Shown piece after piece: positions 8,617-17,450 of a stretch of DNA of 64,000 bases. The notes beneath the pieces were generated by a model. That model did no database searches. It was not told the DNA's origin and saw nothing but the letters and a program-made list of their open reading frames with translations. This DNA is from Deltaproteobacteria bacterium (GTDB lineage Bacteria > Desulfobacterota > Desulfobacteria > Desulfobacterales > G020354645): contig CP070652.1 of assembly GCA_020354645.1 (NCBI GenBank), positions 2,935,225-2,999,224 on the forward strand, in the 5' to 3' direction. Positions within the stretch are counted from its first letter, which is position 1. The number at the start of each line of letters is the position of its first letter. The position numbers were made by a program, and so were the translations under genes.

Positions 8617-9329
8617 ATCACGGCGACACACACCGCGAGTCCGCCAATAATCGCCAGATCGTGCAGGTGGGCGGTTTGTGCCCCGCTCCCGGCCAACCGG
8701 GCTGCGTGCTTGCCGGCGTGCCAGAAGTAAACCTCGATTACCAAGTTGGGCGTGAGCGCCAGGCACGCAATCAAAAACCCTGCGAACCGGACGCCGGCAG
8801 CGCCGAGCAGGTAACTGATGGTTGCAGGATTCAACGGTGTCAGGCGCAGAAGTACCTGCAAGCGAAATTCGTCACGGCTGACAGCCCGTTGAATAGCTGC
8901 CAGCGACGGTCGCGCCGGCAGCGTCCGCTGGATCCGTGCCCGCAAGAGCTTGTGCGAGAGCGCGAACTGCATCGCCCCGGCCAGCAAGCTGCCCGCCAAT
9001 ACCGCTGCAGCGCCCCAGAACAGTCCGAAGAGAGCGCCCGCGATGATGCACAGCACGGTGTCAGGCAACAGGAACGACGTCGCCAGAACGAACAGTCCGA
9101 TGAACGCGAGCACGCCCCACGGGCCAAGCTTGGTGAGCCATGACTCGATTGCATTGATGTGATGTTCGATTTCGCGGCCCCCAACAACAACGGCGACGAT
9201 CAGCAGCAGCCCCACCGCCAGGTAAGGAAGCGCTACCCGTGAGGAGGCCCGCGCCAACAACCGTCGCACCCGGTCACTGGCTTCAGGATTTTCCGCGCTA
9301 TTGTTCGGTTTTGGTGCTGTCTTCATCAT
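8517..9329 (-). CDS. TVP38/TMEM64 (SNARE-associated) membrane protein with hybrid C-terminus
   Basis: A 270-residue polytopic membrane protein of the TVP38/TMEM64 branch of the DedA superfamily, a group linked to lipid scrambling and envelope homeostasis. Typical elements are FLLPDTVLCIIAGALFG (about residues 87-103), the glycine-rich LAGSLLAGAMQFALS, and RLTPLNPATISYLLGAAGV (about 162-180). Up to about residue 240 it is family-like. The last 30 residues (from ANSKCRGSGM) are encoded by the peroxidase remnant in another frame and are not native. The body of the gene is visibly richer in GC than its neighbours, suggesting a different origin. It overlaps the end of the upstream gene by 32 bases, so the pair may be translated together. 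Function of the hybrid is uncertain. Confidence 0.75.
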   Translation of the reverse strand: MMKTAPKPNNSAENPEASDRVRRLLARASSRVALPYLAVGLLLIVAVVVGGREIEHHINAIESWLTKLGPWGVLAFIGLFVLATSFLLPDTVLCIIAGALFGLFWGAAAVLAGSLLAGAMQFALSHKLLRARIQRTLPARPSLAAIQRAVSRDEFRLQVLLRLTPLNPATISYLLGAAGVRFAGFLIACLALTPNLVIEVYFWHAGKHAARLAGSGAQTAHLHDLAIIGGLAVCVAVMVLVSRMANSKCRGSGMLLLQRLTCCTTVSLRH

Positions 9330-9657
9330 AATGGAACCGGTGTAGTATTCTGTTCATGACCGGAGTGAGAAGAATGCCCATGACGGAGATAAATACAAGG
9401 CCACTAAAAATTGCGTAGGCCGAGGCAAACAATTTCGCCTCCGTTGACGGCAATTCTCCGAGAGGCCCCATGCCCGCCAGGATCATGGATGCGTTCAGGA
9501 TTGAATCAGCCAGCGAAAACCCGGCGATGTAGTGGTATTCAACAACTCCAATACACAGGGCAACGCCAATGGGCAAGAAGGCAAGACCGGCAAAGGACGT
9601 CATGCGTCGAGCAAAAAGGCGAGTTGAGATGAGGTTTTCGCCTTTCTTTTCAAACAT
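9298..9657 (-). CDS. Small two-helix membrane protein resembling a K+-channel pore module
   Basis: A 119-residue protein with hydrophobic segments at about residues 21-42 and 76-101, and between them an amphipathic stretch ADSILNASMILAGMGPLGE (50-68) placed like a pore helix and selectivity loop. The layout is that of a minimal two-transmembrane potassium channel, but the TVGYG filter is absent (AGMGP stands in its place). I therefore describe it as an ion-channel-like hypothetical protein rather than a channel. The C-terminus is charged and cytoplasmic-looking. It precedes and overlaps the TVP38-like gene on the same strand. Confidence 0.55.
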   Translation of the reverse strand: MFEKKGENLISTRLFARRMTSFAGLAFLPIGVALCIGVVEYHYIAGFSLADSILNASMILAGMGPLGELPSTEAKLFASAYAIFSGLVFISVMGILLTPVMNRILHRFHYDEDSTKTEQ

Positions 9658-9831
9658 GTCTTCCCATTCTATCCGAACAAATGATTATATGGATTCGAAT
9701 AAGATGCTGCTTACCTGATTTCGGCCCGCATGTGACACCATTGTTGCAGCGACGATCAAGCAAATATATCCATACGAATTAGATATTTGCACATCTTTGA
9801 GAGGGGATTATCAAATGCCCACTGTCAGCAG

Positions 9832-10932
9832 CTAGAACTCAACCGCCCCACGAATACCGAGGATAAAGCCATCGATATCAGCCTCGTCGGTGTCGTATTC
9901 GTTTTGCATGTACTGGGCATCCGCTGTGATGGCGAAATAATCATTGAGTACAAAACGCCAGTAGACCTCGGCGACCTGCGTGTGGTTGAAATCATTTTTC
10001 CCGTCCAAATAGGCATATCCGATACCGATGTTGTCGTTTTCACGTCCGTACCATTTGCCGGTGATATTGAGGCCGCCGGACAAAAGCGTATCATAATCAA
10101 TTAAAGCGTCGTCATCCTGCCATCCTAAACGGATCCATGCTCCAAAGATTTTACCCAGCTGTTGATCAAAAGATATGAAAACAGCCTTCAGACTTTCTTT
10201 GCTACCATTCTCGTTCAAAAATTCTTTGGTAGTGGCCTGGCCAATCAATCGGTAATTACCCTCTCCAAAAGAAGTGTTCACCGTGTAACCCATTTGAGCG
10301 GCAAAAAAATTGTAGTCGTTGCCATCGTCGTTTTCGCCGACATTCATGCCGACACCCTTGATTGTCCAGTTGCCGAATGCCCATTCCAGCGCTCCGCCGA
10401 TATCATAGGAAGGGGAAAATCCGCTGGGCGCGTTCACCAGGGCCTCGTTCATGAACTGAGTGTACTCATCATTGGCGTATGCATTTTCGTCGACGTAATC
10501 AGTGGAATCGATGATGCCTCCCGTTAGACTCAGCGCATTGCTTTCTGCGAATACAAAGGTGTGCTTGTACCAGGCGGTCAGCAGGTAGTCCCGGTTGCGA
10601 CCGTTGATGTCTTTGACGTCATCTTCCAGTGAAGCGGCCCAGGGGGACAGGTTGAAGTCCGTCACATCATTTAGTCCGTTGTCAGCGGCAAAACCAAATT
10701 TTGAAAAAATTTCATCATTTGCGGTGGGCCTAAAGCTTATCTCCGGTTGGAAGGGAACGGCGCCGCGGCCTATGTCATCATCACCATTCACCCATTTGTA
10801 TTGATAGGCTCCGGCCAAAATGCCACCGATGGAAAACTTGTCTGTGATATCATACCCAATAGCACTCGTCTGGATGAAAAACAGACTCATGACAATAGTC
10901 AGCTTGAAATACCATTTGCTTTTTTTATTCAA
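9832..10932 (-). CDS. Outer-membrane beta-barrel porin, OprB-like carbohydrate porin
   Basis: A 366-residue exported protein with a signal peptide (positively charged start, hydrophobic 9-24, ending SAIGYD). After it come alternating polar/aromatic strands, and a final phenylalanine (RGAVEF), the BAM recognition signal of outer-membrane barrels. Segments such as GGALEWAFGNWTIKGVG and the closing NDYFAITADAQYMQNE/GFILGIRGAVEF fit the carbohydrate-selective porin family (OprB) often found in Desulfobacterota; the assignment to that family is moderately sure, to a beta-barrel very sure. Acidic loops (GDDDIG, ENDDGNDYN) may favour cations. It lies 118 bp downstream of the ligand-gated channel gene, in the same direction, and may share its transcript. 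Confidence 0.75.
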   Translation of the reverse strand: MNKKSKWYFKLTIVMSLFFIQTSAIGYDITDKFSIGGILAGAYQYKWVNGDDDIGRGAVPFQPEISFRPTANDEIFSKFGFAADNGLNDVTDFNLSPWAASLEDDVKDINGRNRDYLLTAWYKHTFVFAESNALSLTGGIIDSTDYVDENAYANDEYTQFMNEALVNAPSGFSPSYDIGGALEWAFGNWTIKGVGMNVGENDDGNDYNFFAAQMGYTVNTSFGEGNYRLIGQATTKEFLNENGSKESLKAVFISFDQQLGKIFGAWIRLGWQDDDALIDYDTLLSGGLNITGKWYGRENDNIGIGYAYLDGKNDFNHTQVAEVYWRFVLNDYFAITADAQYMQNEYDTDEADIDGFILGIRGAVEF

Positions 10933-11049
10933 CCTAATCTCCTCATGTAAATTAGACTGGAAATGGCGTTTTAAATCAACCCACAGAGGAATAATTAAAG
11001 AAAGCGTTGTGCATTCAAATTCCGATACAGGGCTCCGGGAATGTGATGA

Positions 11050-12135
11050 TTATTCTCCTAAATACTGGATAATCTTGTCCTGCCAGGCTTTCTCCCGAAT
11101 CTTTTGCAATAAAACAACATTGATTCTCTCGCGCAAGGGACTGTTCGACGTCAGCGCAATACCATAATCCTGCTGCAGCAGCCGCTTGGGCAACACATGC
11201 AATGACCCTGGGTAATCCCGGTGAATATAATATCGAAGAATCGGTGCATCATATACCAGGGCATCGATGCTGCCTTTTTTTAAAGCGATCAGTCCTTCCT
11301 GGGGTGTCTTATACGGTAGATACGATATTCGAATTTGCTCAAGATACGATTCGCTGGTGGTATTGATGATGGTCCCGACGGTCACTCTGGGCAAATCTTC
11401 GGGTCCTTTGACCACCGACCCGAGCTGTGAGACAGTTAAAGAAGAGGTGATTGCCGCTGTAAAGCTCGAAATGATTATAATTGCAACAAACATCCAGATT
11501 AGTGCGACGAGTCGCCCTGCAAACGTAACCGGTGCTTTATCACCATAACCGACGGTGGTCATGGTGACAGCCGACCACCAGAATCCCGAGCCAATCCCCT
11601 TGGCGACATTGCCGTTGAATTGTTGAGGATTTTTTTTCCGCTCAAACCACCAGACCAGAAAGCCCACCACCAGAAGCATCAGGGCAAGGCTGAGCACGAT
11701 TTTCAGAAATGCAAAAGACAAAAACCGTCTGATAACCGTAAACCAAGGATTCCGTTCCTTCGAAGCGACGGCAATTCCGAGGCCCGTGGTATAGTAAGCA
11801 TGCGTAAAGTCAAAATTTTTCTCACGTTCGGAGGTTATGGTCAATGCCGCTACGGCCGCATCCAACGAACGATTCTTGACTCCATCGAGTAATTGATTCA
11901 GATCAAGCTCACGAAACTCATACGTCAGTTTTAATTCTGCTGCAATCTGCCGCCAGAGATCGATGCTTATCCCGGTCCAGTTACCATCCGGTTCCTTCAT
12001 GGAAAAGGGCGGGGCTTCTTTGGTTCCCACCACCAGGGCCCTATGGGGGAGCGGCTGTTGTTGCGCGTTGACCTCCCCGATCATCAACATCATCAAAATC
12101 GAGAACCCAATAAAACTCTTCCAGGACAGCTTCAT
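11050..12135 (-). CDS. GluR0-like ligand-gated potassium channel (periplasmic binding domain plus pore)
   Basis: A 361-residue prokaryotic ionotropic-glutamate-receptor homologue. Order: signal peptide (1-24), first half of a type-3 solute-binding domain (32-130, with SLDAAVAALTITSEREKNFDF), transmembrane helix (about 141-163), pore helix and filter TMTTVGYGD (191-199), second helix (207-229) ending in SSFTAAITSSLT, which parallels the eukaryotic SYTANLAAF gate, then the second half of the binding domain. The TVGYGD filter predicts K+ selectivity as in Synechocystis GluR0. The ATG at 12135 is chosen because GGAGG precedes it; the frame is open to 12156. The ligand is unknown, probably an amino acid. 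The porin gene follows downstream. Confidence 0.88.
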   Translation of the reverse strand: MKLSWKSFIGFSILMMLMIGEVNAQQQPLPHRALVVGTKEAPPFSMKEPDGNWTGISIDLWRQIAAELKLTYEFRELDLNQLLDGVKNRSLDAAVAALTITSEREKNFDFTHAYYTTGLGIAVASKERNPWFTVIRRFLSFAFLKIVLSLALMLLVVGFLVWWFERKKNPQQFNGNVAKGIGSGFWWSAVTMTTVGYGDKAPVTFAGRLVALIWMFVAIIIISSFTAAITSSLTVSQLGSVVKGPEDLPRVTVGTIINTTSESYLEQIRISYLPYKTPQEGLIALKKGSIDALVYDAPILRYYIHRDYPGSLHVLPKRLLQQDYGIALTSNSPLRERINVVLLQKIREKAWQDKIIQYLGE

Positions 12136-12366
12136 ATGACCTCCATGTTCATTCATTTTGGCAATTACGGCGATTAGAAGAAGAAAATTCTACCAAAATA
12201 CGGTATTTTCAAACAAAAAGGGTTGTATGGAAAAGTGGATTTGCCCCAAAAAGATAGACAGGGTCAAGCGCAAAGTTTCACCTTCTGTTTTTCATCATCA
12301 ACAGGACAAAGATACTTAAATGATGAGTGCTTTTTTGCCGAACTTCACACGTTCAAAAATTACAAA

Positions 12367-13157
12367 TTATGTATTGGGATTGGGCCCATCTTGCTCAAAT
12401 CTTTTTACGAGTTCGTCCAGGGGTCCACGGCTTATGTTCCAAACACCATAAAACGGATGATCAAGATCCTCAATGACCATATAAAGCAGGTGAATCGAAA
12501 CCGTAACCGTTACGATCATGTACACGTGCGCAAAAATGCCCTGGACACCCAAAAACACAAATGCCCCTACCAGTGTGGTCGACATAAACAGCATCAACGC
12601 CCGGAGTCGCGGAGGAAGCCTTTCATTGGCAAGAGCAATTCTCCTGGTTTGCAATTTTGTAATCTCGGATATTGTTTCTACCAGCGCAGAAATTACGATA
12701 CTGTCTCTTTCTTCACTCACTTTTATTCTCTTTCCGCTGCGCATGACCCCATAAAGCTCTTCAGATGTGTCGGAGTTCATTGGTATGTCCGGAGCGCTCA
12801 TTTCGGCCCATTCCGTGTCGGCCACTGACTTCACATAAATTGCAAGTGACCGTTTGATTTTATCAATTTCGATTTGCTGGCGGTCGTCTAAATAAACTAA
12901 AAAGTCTCGAACAGACTCGACTGCATTTAGTTCATCTTCGATGGTCTGATTTAGATTGCTGTATCGGTTCAGAACGGTTACCAGAAGAAAGCCGGCAACA
13001 ATGGCAAAGATGACGCCGAAACATTGAAAAATGAACCCCATGATGAAAGATCGGTCACAATTCCTTCATACTTAAGATGGCTGCGAAGCATCAATCCATC
13101 GGCCGTAATCAGTAAAGCCGAAATGACTAATGGACTTCCGATTTTTAATATTTTCAT
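12367..13157 (-). pseudogene. DUF4239 (bestrophin-like) membrane protein, frameshifted near the N-terminus
   Basis: The main reading frame (12367-13041, 224 codons) begins abruptly at MGFIFQCFGVIFAIVAGF, the second membrane helix of the DUF4239 family, and has no ribosome site. A separate short frame begins at 13157 behind AGGGAG, encoding MKILKIGSPLVISALLITA, a first membrane helix, and runs to ...VTDLSSWG. At about 13035-13041 (CATGGGGTTC) it loses sense while the second frame takes over. Joining them gives the family's normal order: helix 1, short loop, helix 2, cytoplasmic helical domain, and two C-terminal helices. A single-base change in the GGGG run would restore it. The function of DUF4239 proteins is unknown; they resemble bestrophin anion channels. 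Either a real mutation or a sequencing error. Confidence 0.75.
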
Positions 13158-13354
13158 ATCGCCTACTCCCTGCTTCTGATTCCTCTATTCCTCACAATTA
13201 CAGTATCCATTTTTCAGCGGCCATTATACAGGTAACCGATGGACCCAAAGGGCTGGTAATCCACCCCTTTTATTATTTCTCCTGTTAGTCCGATATTGAA
13301 CAGGATAAATTTTGAAAAAAACACCCCAGTCAAAAGCGCTTCTTTTCAAATCAG

Positions 13355-14419
13355 TCATAACCACTTCTTTTTTCTGAAAAATATTAACATTACCGCTGCG
13401 ACGGCAAGCATTGCGCCCCAAAAAAAGAAGTAGCTGTATTTAAATTTGAGTTCGGGTAAATACTCAAAATTTGTGCCATATATGCCTGCAATAAATGTGA
13501 GCGGAATAAATATGGCGGCAAAAATCGTCAATACCTTCATAATGTCGTTCATTCGATTGCTCATGACTGAATTGTACAAGTTCAATTGATCCGAAAGCAT
13601 ATCCCGGTAGGTGTCGATGGCCTCCGCAGCTTGAGTAATCAGATCTTGCAGGTCCTTTAAAAAGGGAATTGTCCGATCATTAATAAGTTCGGAATCCAAT
13701 TTTGACAGTTGTATGATGGCTTCCCTCGCCGGCCTAACGGACTTTCTTAAAAAATTCATTTCACGTTTAAATGTATTAATCTTTTCCATCACCGCAGGCT
13801 CCGCTTTTTCCAGAACTTCTTGTTCAATATCTTCAATTTGCTCACCCAACCTTTCAATGATGAAAATATAATTGTCAACGACGGTATCCAGTAAAGCATA
13901 TGCCAGATAATCTATACCTGCACCCCTTATTCTTCCCTTTTGTTTTCTTATTCGTTCCCGGACAGGTTCAAATACGTCTCCCGGTTGTTCCTGAAAGGTC
14001 AGCAAAAATGTATCGCCCAGCACCAAACTCAATTGTTCGGCAATAATCATTTGTTTTTCCTTGTCATAACGAAGCATTTTTAAAACAAGAAAAAGACAAT
14101 TATCAAATTCTTCAAGTTTGGGTCGTTGGCCGGTATTCAGTATATCTTCCAGTAACAGCGGGTGCAGATCGAATGTCTTCCCAATTTCTTTCATCAATGA
14201 AAGATCATGGAGTCCGTCTACATTTATCCAGGTGACAGTATTTGTTCGTTTAAATTCCGCTCCTTCGGCAATCTCTTTTAGCTCGTCCTCCTTTAATTGG
14301 GCCTCATCGTAATCAATGACACGAAGTCGAATATTTTCTACCTTTTTGTTTCCAATGAAAACCAAAGACCCCGGAGACAGGCCTTTGATCTCTTCGCGTT
14401 TCTTGAAAAATCTCGCCAT
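13355..14419 (-). CDS. corA: CorA-family divalent cation transporter with GTN instead of GMN
   Basis: A 354-residue CorA-like Mg2+/Co2+ channel. The N-terminal alpha/beta cytoplasmic domain includes WINVDGLHDLSLM and HPLLLEDI; it is followed by the long stalk helix and two C-terminal membrane helices. The family's signature GMN at the end of the first membrane helix, part of the selectivity filter, reads YGTNF here (G315-T316-N317; codon ACA). The paralogue at 42336-43400 has the standard GMN and the same length and ending (RRKKWL/RKKKWL). Known exchanges at this methionine alter or abolish Mg2+ transport in studied CorA proteins, so this copy may have another ion preference or a weaker activity. 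It lies downstream of the kup-dedA pair. Confidence 0.9.
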   Translation of the reverse strand: MARFFKKREEIKGLSPGSLVFIGNKKVENIRLRVIDYDEAQLKEDELKEIAEGAEFKRTNTVTWINVDGLHDLSLMKEIGKTFDLHPLLLEDILNTGQRPKLEEFDNCLFLVLKMLRYDKEKQMIIAEQLSLVLGDTFLLTFQEQPGDVFEPVRERIRKQKGRIRGAGIDYLAYALLDTVVDNYIFIIERLGEQIEDIEQEVLEKAEPAVMEKINTFKREMNFLRKSVRPAREAIIQLSKLDSELINDRTIPFLKDLQDLITQAAEAIDTYRDMLSDQLNLYNSVMSNRMNDIMKVLTIFAAIFIPLTFIAGIYGTNFEYLPELKFKYSYFFFWGAMLAVAAVMLIFFRKKKWL

Positions 14420-14537
14420 GATGTTACCTCCTCATTGATTTAATTCAGCAATTGAATGACAAAACGTCAGATGCTTAAAAAAATTCCCGCTTCACCACTT
14501 TGGTTTTGAAACAGGTTTTACGGTCAGCTGAAGGAGA

Positions 14538-15121
14538 TTATCGATTTTCCGAGATAAATTTAGCTGGCCGTCTGCGGCGACGGTAAAAATGGAAAATCCA
14601 TATCAATAAACCAACAATTGCTACACCGCCCATAATATAAATCTCGTATGATTTGAACTTGCCGATAAAAATTTCCAAGGCATGACCGAAAAGGTAGCCG
14701 TCGGATCCGACGGCTACCGCCCAGACCAGCGCACCTGCGGCATTGAGCAAAATGAATTTTTTGGCAGATACGGGGCTCATGCCGATGACAAAGGGGGCAA
14801 CGGTGCGCAGCCCGTAAAGAAAACGAAAGGATACGATCAGCGGCGTTTGAAATCGGTTCATCATCCTGTGAACTTTTTCCGCTTTCTGCTTCCAGGCCGG
14901 CCGCCTGGACAAAACCCCCTGACTGTGTTTGCGTCCCAAATAAAAAAAAGCTGATCGCCGCAAAGACTGCCCAGAAAAGCGGCTAAAATCACCCCGGTCA
15001 GTACCAGATACACCTGGTGGGCCTCCAGGCCTGCCCGCACCAGGATGGTTTCTCCTTCTAAAAATGTACCGATTAAAATCGCGGCATATCCATAATTTTC
15101 AATGATACTTTGCAGATCCAT
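14538..15121 (-). pseudogene. DedA-family membrane protein, split by a homopolymer frameshift
   Basis: Two overlapping frames together make one DedA protein. The first (from 15121) gives the N-terminal part with the family motif GTFLEGETILVRAG and ends usefully at GSLCGDQLFF. The second frame continues FFYLGRKHSQGVLSRRPAW and FRFLYGLRTVAPFVIGMS, the conserved membrane core, to the stop at 14538. The switch falls in a run of eight T on the coding strand (A at 14942-14949). Nine would restore GDQLFFYLGRKH. DedA proteins act in membrane lipid (undecaprenyl phosphate and phospholipid) flipping. The gene begins 24 bp after kup and probably shares its transcript. A sequencing error or transcriptional slippage on the T8 run could still yield full protein. 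Confidence 0.85.
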
Positions 15122-15145
15122 TTTCAGTTTAACTCCGCACCTCTG

Positions 15146-17104
15146 CTACCGCCTGCCTGCAGCCGGTTTTCCCAGTTGCAGCTGGACACCGACTTCGATG
15201 ATCCGGTCCGGCGGTATGCCGAAAAACGATGCAGCATCCATTGAATTACGCGATAAAAATATAAAAAGGTTGGAACGCCAGCGACTCATTACCGGATTCG
15301 ATCCGATGGACAGCTTTTCGCGCCCCAAATAATAGCTTGCTTCTTCCAGTTTAAAGTTCAACCCCTGTTCATGTGCAAGTTCCAACATCACCTCTATTTT
15401 TGGTTCCTCTATGAAACCGTAATGGGCGGTGATTTGAAAAAATCCCCCGCCCAATTTTTTAGTTTCAACTTTATCAAAATTAGGCACCCGCGGGACGTTT
15501 TCAGTTTTGAAGTGCAGGATGGCGACATCGGCATGAATAATTTTATTGTGTCTCAAATTTTGCACCAGCGTTGATGGAACCACATCCGGCTTTCCCGTCA
15601 GGAATACGGCCTGGCCATTGACTCTATGCGGCGGATTTTCATCCAGGTTTTTTTTGAACGCATCAAATGACGGTGTGAGCGTTTGGATTTGATCTGCCAG
15701 TATTCTGCGGCCCTGCTCCCAGGTCAACATCAACGTAAAGAAAAATGCACCGATCGCAAGCGGAAACCATGCGCCATGAAAAATCTTGCTGATATTGGCG
15801 CTGAAAAAGGGGATATCCACCAGAAAAAAGATGACTGCCAGCGTTCCTGCCGTTAGCCGGCCCCATCCCCAACTTTTGCGTGCAACAAAATAAAACAGAG
15901 TGGTTGTGACCAGCATGGTCGAGGTGACCGCAACACCATAGGCAGCCGCCAGCTTGCTGGATGATTGGAAACCGAGGACCAGACCGATGGTGCAGATCAT
16001 CAGCAGCCAATTCACGGGCCCCACATAGATTTGACCGATATGGGCGGCCGAGGTATGTGTGACCCTGAGCCTCGGGAGGTAGCCCAGCTGTATTGCCTGC
16101 CGGGTGAGCGAAAAAGAACCGGTGATGACGGCCTGGGAGGCAATGATGGTGGCCAGTGTAGCTAAAATAACCATCGGGATCATCGCCCATGAGGGAACCA
16201 TTGCGTAAAATGGATGATGCGCTTCTTCCGGCCTGGCCAACAGCAGTGCACCCTGGCCGAAATAATTCAAAACCAGGGCCGGAAGTACCAGAACGATCCA
16301 GGTCAACCGGATAGGCCGTTTGCCGAAATGCCCCATGTCGGCATATAATGCTTCTGCGCCTGTGACCACCAGAAAGACAGCTCCTAAGACGACAAAACCG
16401 TGGAATTTATTAATCAAAAGAAATTTTATGCCAAACCAGGGAAGAAGCGCAACGAGAATCTGGGGAGAGCGCATAATCTGAATAAAACCCAACACGGCAA
16501 GGACAGTGAGCCACACGAGGATAACCGGTCCAAAAAGCCCTCCGACCTTAGCAGTTCCGCGCCGCTGAATCATAAACAGTCCGCCTAAGATGATAATCGT
16601 AACGGGAACCACATAGGGCTTTAATAAAGGGGTTATGACCCTGATGCCTTCGACCGCACTGAGTACTGAAATCGCCGGGGTGATCATGCCGTCCCCGTAA
16701 AGTAAGCAGGCTGCAAACAGTCCAATGGATACGAGCGCCAAACGCGAATCTTTCACATGCCCCGTGGCTGATTTGATCAGTGCAGTGAGCGCCATGACGC
16801 CGCCTTCCCCCTGATTGTCCGCTTTGAGGACAAATATCAGGTACTTGAAGGTTACGATCATTAACAGTGCCCAGAACATCAATGAAAGGACGCCCAGCAC
16901 GTTGGCAGGGCTCACGGCAATGCCATATTCTCCGTGAAAACACTCCCGGATGGCATAAAGCGGGCTTGTTCCAATATCACCGAACACAACGCCGAGCGCT
17001 GCCAAGGCTAATTTGAACAGTTGTTTGTTGTTCATATCCTGCTGAACGACCTGTACATCAGTTTTTTCATGGTTTAATTTTGATCTATCTGCAAATTCCG
17101 TCAT
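15146..17104 (-). CDS. kup: Low-affinity potassium uptake protein Kup
   Basis: A 652-residue KUP/HAK/KT K+:H+ symporter. The highly conserved start LGVVFGDIGTSPLYAIREC, then GVMALTALIKSA, YGDGMITPAISVLSAVEG, GAEALYADMGHFG and the twelve hydrophobic segments are all seen, followed by the cytoplasmic tail of about 200 residues (FLTGKPDVVPSTLVQNLRHN, YYLGREKLSI). The length is slightly above E. coli Kup (622) because of an N-terminal extension; the ATG at 17035 is an alternative start. It is divergent from the antiporter gene at 17451 and is followed closely by the dedA-like gene. Confidence 0.95.
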   Translation of the reverse strand: MTEFADRSKLNHEKTDVQVVQQDMNNKQLFKLALAALGVVFGDIGTSPLYAIRECFHGEYGIAVSPANVLGVLSLMFWALLMIVTFKYLIFVLKADNQGEGGVMALTALIKSATGHVKDSRLALVSIGLFAACLLYGDGMITPAISVLSAVEGIRVITPLLKPYVVPVTIIILGGLFMIQRRGTAKVGGLFGPVILVWLTVLAVLGFIQIMRSPQILVALLPWFGIKFLLINKFHGFVVLGAVFLVVTGAEALYADMGHFGKRPIRLTWIVLVLPALVLNYFGQGALLLARPEEAHHPFYAMVPSWAMIPMVILATLATIIASQAVITGSFSLTRQAIQLGYLPRLRVTHTSAAHIGQIYVGPVNWLLMICTIGLVLGFQSSSKLAAAYGVAVTSTMLVTTTLFYFVARKSWGWGRLTAGTLAVIFFLVDIPFFSANISKIFHGAWFPLAIGAFFFTLMLTWEQGRRILADQIQTLTPSFDAFKKNLDENPPHRVNGQAVFLTGKPDVVPSTLVQNLRHNKIIHADVAILHFKTENVPRVPNFDKVETKKLGGGFFQITAHYGFIEEPKIEVMLELAHEQGLNFKLEEASYYLGREKLSIGSNPVMSRWRSNLFIFLSRNSMDAASFFGIPPDRIIEVGVQLQLGKPAAGRR

Positions 17105-17450
17105 ATCGTCTTTGTTTTGGTGATTTTTCTGTGGTGGCTATCTGGGATAGCATCAAAAGCTGAAAAATTCAATTTTACCGCCATTGATGCAGGGATGATC
17201 TCCGTCACTTGCATATTTCGGTGATAATTATCAATGAATTTCAGTGATTGAAAGTGATCTTTTCTTCTGTCAGCCGTTTGAAACCGTATCCTCTAACTTT
17301 GGCTGAATTACCCTTGGCCCAAGCCTAAAACTCATCCACTTCCAATTCAGCATAAATACCAGAGCGCTTTTTCCGCTTGCACTTGTCAATGGTTCTCAAT
17401 TATTAAGTAAATGATAGATAGACCGACCATTTAAAAAATGAAAATTTAAA
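17105..17450. other. Divergent intergenic region (kup / antiporter)
   Basis: About 345 bases between two divergently transcribed transporter genes, so promoters for both must lie here. A TTGTCA hexamer near 17384 followed by AT-rich sequence could be a -35 box for the rightward gene. No riboswitch or repeat was recognised. Confidence 0.4.

Noticed and set aside
14942..14949. Programmed frameshift in DedA
   Set aside because: No pseudoknot or Shine-Dalgarno-like stimulator was seen and DedA is not known to use one; a miscalled homopolymer or real mutation is more likely.
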